Positions 1-4,654 of a stretch of 5,398 nt of DNA are shown here, one piece after another. Within the stretch, counting starts at the first letter, position 1, and each line of letters begins with the position of its first letter. Position numbers and translations under genes: made by a program. The DNA is from Porticoccus sp. (GTDB taxonomy: Bacteria > Pseudomonadota > Gammaproteobacteria > Pseudomonadales > Porticoccaceae): positions 1 to 5,398 of the forward strand of contig DRHD01000399.1 of the NCBI GenBank assembly GCA_011049795.1, given 5' to 3'. A model generated the notes under the pieces. The model worked only from the letters and a program-made list of their open reading frames with translations, had not been told where the DNA came from and made no database searches.

Positions 1-157
1 CTTCAATGGCCGCCTCTGCCTGCCAACCAAAAGAGTGGGATCTAGAGGCTGGATTGCCAAAGTTACCTGTATTTGTCAGGCACTCCGCCATCTTCTCAGC
101 CACTGCCGGGTCAACCGGAGTGGTAGCAGAGTAGTCCAGATAAATAGGTAGTTTCAT
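1..157 (-). CDS. iscS: Cysteine desulfurase IscS, N-terminal part (cut by window edge)
   Basis: IscS is a PLP-dependent cysteine desulfurase that takes sulfur from L-cysteine and passes it as a persulfide to the scaffold IscU for Fe-S cluster assembly, and to tRNA thiolation partners, in the cytoplasm. Only the first 52 residues are visible. They begin [19 protein letters not shown] and continue to a [18 protein letters not shown] stretch, which is the typical start of the IscS/NifS class V aminotransferase fold. The PLP lysine and the persulfide cysteine lie outside the window. The ATG at 155-157 is chosen because CAGGAG lies 7 nt upstream and the D-Y-S-A-T-T-P motif then starts at residue 8, as in the family. 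It follows iscR with a 13-bp gap, so it is almost certainly cotranscribed from the IscR-controlled promoter at 683-711. NifS is the alternative family member, but the iscR neighbour favours IscS. Confidence 0.95.
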   Translation of the reverse strand, partial: MKLPIYLDYSATTPVDPAVAEKMAECLTNTGNFGNPASRSHSFGWQAEAAIE

Positions 158-164
158 TCAATTA

Positions 165-170
165 CTCCTG
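165..170 (-). promoter_or_regulatory. Ribosome binding site of iscS
   Basis: CAGGAG on the minus strand ends 7 nt before the iscS ATG. It sits between the iscR stop codon (171-173) and iscS, directly abutting the stop. This supports coupled translation of iscR and iscS from one mRNA and fixes the iscS start. Confidence 0.8.
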
Positions 171-638
171 TCAGCTAAATTTTTGACTGACTTTAACGTC
201 TATGAGTTCACTCTGGCGCAAAGCCACGAGTTGTACCTCATGCTGATGCATCAAACTGTCCAATGTAATACCACTCAGAAATCGATGTATCTGATGACTC
301 AGGTCATCCCACAAATGATGGGTTAAGCAAACATCGCCACTCTGGCAATTGCCCTTTCCACTACAACTGGTGGCATCAATGGATTCATTGACGGCATCAA
401 TAATTTCAGCAACATTGATCTCATCACTAACGCGGGCTAGTCGGTAACCACCGCCTGGACCACGCACACTGCTAACCAATTCCCGTTGACGAAGCTTGGC
501 AAATAGTTGCTCCAGATAGGACAAGGAAATCTCCTGACGCCGGGAGATATCAGCCAGACTAATGGGCCCCTTGTCACCGTGAAGAGCAAGATCCAGCATC
601 GCAGTGACCGCGTACCGGCCTCGAGTTGTCAGCCGCAT
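171..638 (-). CDS. iscR: Fe-S cluster-sensing transcription regulator IscR (Rrf2 family)
   Basis: IscR is a dimeric winged-helix repressor/activator that binds a [2Fe-2S] cluster and represses the isc operon when clusters are plentiful. The 155-residue protein starts [20 protein letters not shown], the standard Rrf2 N-terminal helix. A helix-turn-helix covers roughly residues 28-50 ([21 protein letters not shown]), followed by the wing with [11 protein letters not shown] at 59-69. The cluster ligands are C92, C98 and C104 with H107 ([17 protein letters not shown]), at the same numbers as in E. coli IscR. The C-terminal tail after about residue 134 differs from the E. coli tail. The ATG start has AGAGGA 5 nt upstream. 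The intact ligand set predicts both the holo form (type 1 sites) and the apo form. It heads iscR-iscS and has its own operators upstream. Confidence 0.97.
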   Translation of the reverse strand: MRLTTRGRYAVTAMLDLALHGDKGPISLADISRRQEISLSYLEQLFAKLRQRELVSSVRGPGGGYRLARVSDEINVAEIIDAVNESIDATSCSGKGNCQSGDVCLTHHLWDDLSHQIHRFLSGITLDSLMHQHEVQLVALRQSELIDVKVSQKFS

Positions 639-643
639 AGTGT

Positions 644-649
644 TCCTCT
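644..649 (-). promoter_or_regulatory. Ribosome binding site of iscR
   Basis: AGAGGA on the minus strand, 5 nt upstream of the iscR ATG. It supports the chosen start, which also matches the conserved family N-terminus. Confidence 0.7.
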
Positions 650-682
650 CACTGTTACCTTATAGAAACAAATTCTGGAGTG

Positions 683-711
683 ATTATGTAATAACCTACC
701 TTTTTAGTCAA
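683..711 (-). promoter_or_regulatory. Promoter of the iscR-iscS operon (sigma70 type)
   Basis: On the minus strand a -35 element TTGACT (706-711) is followed after exactly 17 nt by a -10 element CATAAT (683-688). These match the consensus at 5 of 6 positions each. The predicted start is near 676, giving a leader of about 38 nt before iscR. The -35 element is embedded in the promoter-proximal IscR operator, so bound IscR should block RNA polymerase. The positions are read from sequence; activity is inferred. Confidence 0.75.
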
Positions 712-715
712 GTAA
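691..715 (-). promoter_or_regulatory. IscR type 1 operator, promoter-proximal copy
   Basis: This 25-bp stretch matches the E. coli IscR type 1 consensus at 20 of 25 positions, by hand alignment on the minus strand. The left half keeps CTTGACT and the right half keeps GGTTAT with weaker symmetry. It covers the -35 element, the geometry expected for holo-IscR autorepression. Confidence 0.75.
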
Positions 716-740
716 ATAGCATACTCTTTTAGTAGGTTAT
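716..740 (-). promoter_or_regulatory. IscR type 1 operator, promoter-distal copy
   Basis: A second 25-bp match directly abuts the proximal one with no gap, also 20 of 25 positions by hand alignment on the minus strand. It has ATA..CC.ACT on the left and AGT..GCTAT on the right. It lies just upstream of the -35 element. Two tandem type 1 sites are also described for the E. coli iscR promoter. Confidence 0.7.
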
Positions 741-762
741 AGCCGACGAATAGACTAACAAC

Positions 763-1527
763 CTATTCTCTTGATTCTATTGCCTTTTTCATCCTATAAG
801 CAGCATTCTGAATCGCTGTTAATACTCCCCGTAAGATAGACAACTCCATTTCATCAAGACGAATACGCCCATACAGCCGTCGCAATCGGGTCATCGTTTG
901 CCGAGGGTTATCCCTGTCATGAAAGCCGATATCCACCAAGGCCTGCTCCAGATGCTGAAAGTACATCTCCAGATCCTGAGCTTTTGCCGGCGGCTGATCC
1001 CATTCATCAAATAATGGCAAGGCCCCCTCAGAATCGACCATTGACGCCATGCGCACCTCGTAACAGAGAACTTGTACCGCTGCCGCCAAATTCAGGGAGC
1101 TATAATCCGGATTTGATGGGATATGCACATGATAGGTGCACTTGTGCAGCTCTTCATTGGTGAGCCCCCTATCCTCTCGACCGAATATAATGGCCACATC
1201 GTGCTGAGCTGCCTCCTGCCAAACACGCTCACCACATTCACGCGGATTAAGAAGAGGCCAAGTGATTCGTCGCCCACGGGCACTGGTTCCAACAACTAAC
1301 CCACACCCAGAAATAGCATCATCAAGATTGTCCACCACGACAGCATTATCCAATACATCCAATGCGCTGGCCGCACGCCAAACAGCTCTGTCCGCAGGGT
1401 ATTCTTTAGGTGCAACCAGATACAAACGTGACAGTCCCATATTTTTTAACGCACGTGCGGCACCCCCAATGTTTCCGGGGTGGCTAGTGTTAATCAATAC
1501 GATGCGAATATTGTCAAAATTACTCAT
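763..1527 (-). CDS. trmJ: tRNA (cytidine/uridine-32 2'-O)-methyltransferase TrmJ
   Basis: TrmJ is a cytoplasmic SPOUT-class, trefoil-knot methyltransferase that uses S-adenosylmethionine to methylate the 2'-OH of nucleotide 32 in the tRNA anticodon loop. The protein has 254 residues, close to the E. coli length of 246. Motif 1 is NTSHPGNIGGAARALKNMG at 13-31, with the conserved catalytic-type R25 (R23 in E. coli). Motif 2 is IIFGREDRGLTNEEL at 113-127, and motif 3 is IPSNPDYSSLNLAAAVQVL at 136-154, forming the knot and cofactor pocket. The C-terminal extension after about residue 165 (DLEMYFQHLEQALVDIGF then RLRRLYGRIRLDEMEL) is typical of TrmJ rather than of the shorter TrmL. The ATG is preceded only by a weak GGA about 10 nt upstream. 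It lies 124 bp upstream of iscR in the same direction; cysE, often found between them, is absent. Confidence 0.95.
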   Translation of the reverse strand: MSNFDNIRIVLINTSHPGNIGGAARALKNMGLSRLYLVAPKEYPADRAVWRAASALDVLDNAVVVDNLDDAISGCGLVVGTSARGRRITWPLLNPRECGERVWQEAAQHDVAIIFGREDRGLTNEELHKCTYHVHIPSNPDYSSLNLAAAVQVLCYEVRMASMVDSEGALPLFDEWDQPPAKAQDLEMYFQHLEQALVDIGFHDRDNPRQTMTRLRRLYGRIRLDEMELSILRGVLTAIQNAAYRMKKAIESRE

Positions 1528-1571
1528 GCAATGATTTTCCAGAAGATATCTTACTGATAGTGACTGAGACC

Positions 1572-1605
1572 CTAGATTTTCTTCAATTTGGCTAGATTTC
1601 CTTCA
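1572..1605. repeat. Short direct repeat, two 14-bp copies 20 bp apart
   Basis: CTAGATTTTCTTCA at 1572-1585 and CTAGATTTCCTTCA at 1592-1605 differ at one base. The copies start 20 bp apart, close to two helical turns, so a protein could bind both on one DNA face. They lie in the trmJ-suhB divergent region, nearer trmJ. Any regulatory role is inference. Confidence 0.5.
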
Positions 1606-1718
1606 GCCTGAATAGCTACAAACAGTCCTTCGTATACCCAAGCACCGGAGCGCCGCGAATTCTAGCAGGAAGAACTGGTTAAATCATGGTTTTTACCCTC
1701 CCCGGGCTTACCCCTGTC

Positions 1719-1727
1719 TGGTACAAT
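1719..1727 (+). promoter_or_regulatory. Extended -10 promoter of suhB
   Basis: TGGTACAAT gives the TGn extension followed by TACAAT, 5 of 6 matches to the -10 consensus. No good -35 hexamer is present at 16-18 bp upstream, which fits an extended -10 promoter. The predicted start near 1734 gives a leader of about 26 nt before the chosen suhB ATG. It also falls close to the earlier in-frame ATG at 1742, making that start unlikely. Confidence 0.6.
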
Positions 1728-1746
1728 GCCGCGCTTTCTTCATGCT

Positions 1747-1750
1747 GGAA
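1747..1750 (+). promoter_or_regulatory. Ribosome binding site that decides the suhB start
   Basis: GGAA lies 9 nt before the ATG at 1760. The upstream in-frame ATG at 1742 has no purine-rich site before it, being preceded by a pyrimidine run. This favours the 1760 start. Confidence 0.5.
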
Positions 1751-1759
1751 TCTCTCACG

Positions 1760-2563
1760 ATGGAACCCATGGTCAATATCGCCCTCCGCGCCGCACGAAA
1801 GGCAGGAGAACTGATTGCTCGTGCCTCAGAGCGCTCTGATCTGATCAAGATCGATGAGAAAGGCCGCAATGATTATGTCACCGACATTGATCACGCTGCG
1901 GAGAAAGAGGTCATTTATCACCTGCGTAAAGCTTTCCCGGAACACACCATCATTGGTGAAGAATCAGGCATGCTTAAGGGTGAAGACAATGACTATCAAT
2001 GGATTATTGATCCTATTGATGGCACCACCAATTTTATTCACGGCATTCCGCATTTTGCTGTTTCTATCGGCTGCACCTATAAGGGCAAGCTGGAACATGC
2101 CGTGGTATTGGATCCCATGCGGCGTGAAGAATTTACCGCCAGTCGTGGCCGTGGCGCCTTCCTTAACGGCAACCGGATTCGGGTCTCTGGCCGAAAAAGT
2201 CTTGACGGTGGAATTGTAGCCACAGGCATTCCCTTCAACAGCCCATCCATCGAACATATGGAGCCCTACTTGGCCTGCTTGACTGAGCTGGCAGAGCAGT
2301 CCTCTGGTATTCGCCGACTGGGTGTTGCCTCACTGGATTTAGCCTATTTGGCGGCAGGCAGATTTGACGCCTTCTGGGAAATGAACCTGAAGCCCTGGGA
2401 TATCGCAGCTGGAGTTTTGCTGGTTAAAGAAGCAGGCGGCTTAGTGAGTGATTTTCAAGGTAGTGATGGCTATATGGATAGTGGCAACATTGTGTGTGCC
2501 TCACCAAAACTCTTCAAACCTACGTTGCAGGTGGTACAGAAGCATCTAGGATATTTAAAATAA
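1760..2563 (+). CDS. suhB: Inositol-1-monophosphatase family protein SuhB
   Basis: SuhB is a Mg2+-dependent inositol monophosphatase. In E. coli it also joins the Nus-factor complex that supports antitermination and maturation of ribosomal RNA. From the ATG at 1760 the protein has 267 residues, exactly the E. coli length, and begins MEPMVNIALRAARKAGELIA, collinear with E. coli. The metal and substrate motifs are intact: EESG at 67-70, DPIDGTTNFIHGIPHFAVSIG at 84-104 with D84 and D87, the GIRRLGVASLDLAYLAAGRFDAF stretch near 183-205, and a late WD at 213-214. An upstream in-frame ATG at 1742 would add six residues but lacks a ribosome binding site. The gene is transcribed divergently from trmJ and converges on rpoS. 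Whether it acts mainly as phosphatase or RNA factor here cannot be told from sequence. Confidence 0.95.
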   Translation: MEPMVNIALRAARKAGELIARASERSDLIKIDEKGRNDYVTDIDHAAEKEVIYHLRKAFPEHTIIGEESGMLKGEDNDYQWIIDPIDGTTNFIHGIPHFAVSIGCTYKGKLEHAVVLDPMRREEFTASRGRGAFLNGNRIRVSGRKSLDGGIVATGIPFNSPSIEHMEPYLACLTELAEQSSGIRRLGVASLDLAYLAAGRFDAFWEMNLKPWDIAAGVLLVKEAGGLVSDFQGSDGYMDSGNIVCASPKLFKPTLQVVQKHLGYLK

Positions 2564-2575
2564 GTAAGTACCGCG

Positions 2576-2591
2576 GGTGACTTTCTTCACC
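2576..2591. terminator. Weak hairpin between suhB and rpoS, possible bidirectional terminator
   Basis: GGTGA (2576-2580) and TCACC (2587-2591) form a 5-bp stem with a 6-nt loop in the 51-bp gap between the convergent stop codons. No strong T tract follows on either strand; on the minus strand only a loosely T-rich stretch comes after. As an intrinsic terminator it is weak. Confidence 0.25.
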
Positions 2592-2614
2592 GGCAGAATG
2601 ACCGATGGATAGAT

Positions 2615-3520
2615 TTAGCCATCTTCAAACAGAAGATGACCGTCCAAGCCTTGCTTCTGCATAATGTCACGTAATCGATGTAAAGCCTCAACCTGAATCT
2701 GACGCACACGTTCACGGGTGAGGCCAATTTCACGACCTACCTCCTCAAGAGTTGATACATCGTGCCCCCGAAGTCCAAAACGTCGAGCAATGACTTCACG
2801 CTGTTTATCAGATAGCTCCGACAAACAAGACTCTACAGAACTGATTATATCATCGCCCTCTACCAACTCTTCTGGGTCACAGGGGTGGGAATCTGCAAGG
2901 GTTTCAACCAAGGTTCGTTCGCCATTTTTACCTAACGGCACATCCACAGAACCAACTCTCTCATTGAGTCGGAACATCCGTGATACATCCGCAACGGTCT
3001 TATCCATTGAATGCGCAATTTCTTCTGCTGTTGGGTCGTGCTCAAGCTCTTGAGCCAATTTGCGTGATGCCTTGAGGTAGACATTCAGTTCCTTAACCAC
3101 ATGAATAGGCAATCGAATGGTGCGAGTTTGATTCATCAACGCTCGCTCAGCAGATTGTCGAATCCACCAGGTAGCATACGTAGAGAAACGAAAGCCAAGT
3201 TCAGGGTCAAACTTTTCAACGGCACGCATCAGGCCCAAATTACCTTCTTCAACCAAATCCAGAAGTGACAAACCACGATTGATATAACGACGAGCTATTT
3301 TCACCACCAGTCGCAGGTTACTTTCAATCATTCGTTTTCGAGCAGACTCGTCGCCCTTGTGAATTAGGCGAGAATAGTGGACCTCTTCTTCCTTAGTAAG
3401 TAGCGGGGCATAACCAATCTCTTTCAAATAAAGACTAGCAGCATCGAGCACTTTCTCCGCCTTGCTATGTGCAAGTTGCTCTTTTTCATCCTTATGGTGA
3501 AACTCTATATCTTTTGTCAC
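2615..3520 (-). CDS. rpoS: RNA polymerase sigma factor RpoS (stationary phase / general stress)
   Basis: RpoS directs RNA polymerase to stationary-phase and stress genes. The 301-residue protein shows region 1.2 ([22 protein letters not shown], 25-46), region 2 ([14 protein letters not shown] from 66, [20 protein letters not shown] from 87, [14 protein letters not shown] at 109-122), VVKELNVYL at 141-149, and region 4.2 with [20 protein letters not shown] at 257-276. K143 corresponds to E. coli K173, important for RpoS promoter preference and RssB recognition. The start is a GTG with GGAA 8 nt upstream; an in-frame stop at 3548-3550 excludes a longer form. It is about 30 residues shorter than E. 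coli RpoS, all lost from the acidic N-terminus. In region 2.4, S123-A124 replaces the usual T-I. The upstream neighbour nlpD strongly supports RpoS over RpoD or RpoH. Confidence 0.96.
   Translation of the reverse strand: MTKDIEFHHKDEKEQLAHSKAEKVLDAASLYLKEIGYAPLLTKEEEVHYSRLIHKGDESARKRMIESNLRLVVKIARRYINRGLSLLDLVEEGNLGLMRAVEKFDPELGFRFSTYATWWIRQSAERALMNQTRTIRLPIHVVKELNVYLKASRKLAQELEHDPTAEEIAHSMDKTVADVSRMFRLNERVGSVDVPLGKNGERTLVETLADSHPCDPEELVEGDDIISSVESCLSELSDKQREVIARRFGLRGHDVSTLEEVGREIGLTRERVRQIQVEALHRLRDIMQKQGLDGHLLFEDG
2620..2638. repeat. Perfect 7-bp inverted repeat over the end of rpoS
   Basis: CATCTTC (2620-2626), a 5-nt loop, and GAAGATG (2632-2638) form a perfect stem overlapping the last codons of rpoS, just before its stop. 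Read-through suhB RNA would contain it about 60 nt after its stop codon. No T tract follows. It could mark an mRNA 3' end or be a by-product of the codons for Leu-Phe-Glu-Asp. Confidence 0.4.
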
Positions 3521-3801
3521 AAAGAATATTCCACTCCAAGTTGTCCATCACCTTTCTGGCGGCTTATTTTTCGAAATTCCTGCCGAGGTTTATGCACGCA
3601 CCTTGTATAAACCATTACATATTTTTTAGAAAAATTACATAAAAAATATTATGCATTAACTGATGCCATAGAACCTAGAAGAAAACCATACCATAATAAA
3701 TCACCACCATCGATTTATTTATCAAGAAGGTCAACCACTTATCTTAATCGTTTAATGCTGAAAACTACTTAGTCAAAGGGATTAAAACAAAGAATAATAG
3801 A
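3521..3801 (-). other. nlpD-rpoS intergenic region, probable rpoS leader
   Basis: This 281-bp AT-rich region lacks a supported gene. In E. coli the main rpoS promoter lies inside nlpD and gives a long regulated leader; a similar arrangement is plausible here but unproved. On the minus strand a CATAAT at 3648-3653 is a possible -10 element, without a convincing -35. A 7-bp motif ATTACAT occurs twice on the plus strand at 3614-3620 and 3634-3640. The rpoS ribosome binding site is at its 3' end. I could not identify a clear small-RNA pairing site or inhibitory stem by eye. Confidence 0.5.
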
Positions 3802-4626
3802 TTAACGTTTTGGTAGATAACGCAGAGGGTCAACCGGTTTTCCATCCTTACGAATTTCAAAATAAAGCCGCTTTTTGTCTGAGGGGTCGCCACCCACCTC
3901 GGAGATTTTTTGCCCTCCCTTAAGTTCTTGTCCCTCTCTGACAAAAATCTTTCGATTATGAGCATAGGCACTGAGAAAAACATCACTATGTTTAACAATA
4001 ATGAGCTTCCCATAACCCCGAAGCCCACTTCCAGAATAAACGACAACACCAGGTGCCGCCACCACTACAGGCGCACCAGGATGACTTTGAATATCTACCC
4101 CTTTAAACAGGCTTGTACTATTGAATCGTTTATCAACTCGGCCTGTTGTCGGCCACTGCCATCGCCAGTTGGAAGGTAATGCCGGTGCTTTTCGTGGAGG
4201 TGGCGCTGTCACCTTGGGTCGAAATTGTGTTGAGATTTTTGACTGTGAAGATGAAGTGGATTTACTCGTAGCACCTTTACTAGAGGAAGACTTACTCGAA
4301 GACACTGGAGGCCGAGAAGCAACCTTTGGCACCCGGGTGGTATCCAAGGTTAACCGCTGCCCCTTATAAATGGTGTATGGATAGGATATGCCATTGGATC
4401 TGGCCAATTTCTGCACGTCCTTTTCATAACGCCAGGCAATGGAAAACAGTGTTTCACCAGAGGAAACCTGATGACTGTTAATTTTCTCACTGGGAGGTGG
4501 TGGGCGATAATCTATTGGGGCTGGAGGTGGGGTGCGACAACCCGACAAAATCAACAGCCCTACCGCAGCGACAATATTTACCCACCGGAAAGGTCTCTGT
4601 TGGCATGACTGATTAGGCAAACTCAT
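3802..4626 (-). CDS. nlpD: NlpD-type lipoprotein: LysM plus degenerate M23/LytM domain
   Basis: NlpD is a lipoprotein that binds peptidoglycan and, in E. coli, activates the amidase AmiC during cell separation. The ATG at 4626 gives 274 residues starting MSLPNQSCQQRPFRWVNIVAA: a basic stretch, a hydrophobic core at 17-27 and lipobox L-S-G-C with lipidated C30. A LysM domain covers about 51-96 (HQVSSGETLFSIAWRYEKD to KGQRLTLD). A Pro/Ser/Lys-rich linker spans about 97-150. The LytM domain fills 155-274 and ends NPLRYLP-like (VDPLRYLPKR). The usual zinc His before GVDI is replaced (F174), and the last His of the LHFEIR motif is Y255, while D178 and H223 remain, so catalysis is very unlikely. 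A GTG at 4677 would place a polar 17-residue extension before the signal peptide and overlap the upstream gene, so I reject it. The gene lies 28 bp after the DUF368 gene and precedes rpoS. Confidence 0.93.
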   Translation of the reverse strand: MSLPNQSCQQRPFRWVNIVAAVGLLILSGCRTPPPAPIDYRPPPPSEKINSHQVSSGETLFSIAWRYEKDVQKLARSNGISYPYTIYKGQRLTLDTTRVPKVASRPPVSSSKSSSSKGATSKSTSSSQSKISTQFRPKVTAPPPRKAPALPSNWRWQWPTTGRVDKRFNSTSLFKGVDIQSHPGAPVVVAAPGVVVYSGSGLRGYGKLIIVKHSDVFLSAYAHNRKIFVREGQELKGGQKISEVGGDPSDKKRLYFEIRKDGKPVDPLRYLPKR

Positions 4627-4654
4627 TTTCCCTATATGGTTCTCACCCCAGCTA

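Larger units (their letters stand above)
1528..1759. other. Divergent intergenic region between trmJ and suhB
   Basis: This 232-bp region must contain the start signals for trmJ leftward and suhB rightward. The suhB side has an extended -10 element. On the trmJ side the best I see is TTGAAG followed 18 nt later by CACTAT on the minus strand, a weak match that I do not call as a promoter. A 14-bp near-perfect direct repeat lies about 45-80 bp upstream of trmJ. No small gene is supported. Confidence 0.6.

Noticed and set aside
1092..1295. Open frame on the minus strand inside trmJ, and a plus-strand frame at 1262-1534
   Set aside because: Both overlap the well-conserved TrmJ coding sequence in other frames and resemble no family.
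1742..1759. Earlier ATG that would extend SuhB by six residues
   Set aside because: No ribosome binding site precedes it, it lies very close to the predicted transcription start, and the 1760 start gives the usual SuhB N-terminus and length.
1854..2257. Alternative-frame open frames on both strands within suhB
   Set aside because: They are shadows of an intact, strongly conserved SuhB frame and show no recognisable protein features.
2718..3053. Plus-strand frame of 111 codons antisense to rpoS
   Set aside because: Ser/Arg-rich composition typical of antisense reading through a conserved gene, with no recognisable domain.
4121..4369. Plus-strand frame antisense to nlpD, rich in Glu, Asp and Leu
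   Set aside because: Its composition is explained as the complement of the Ser/Lys-rich NlpD linker.
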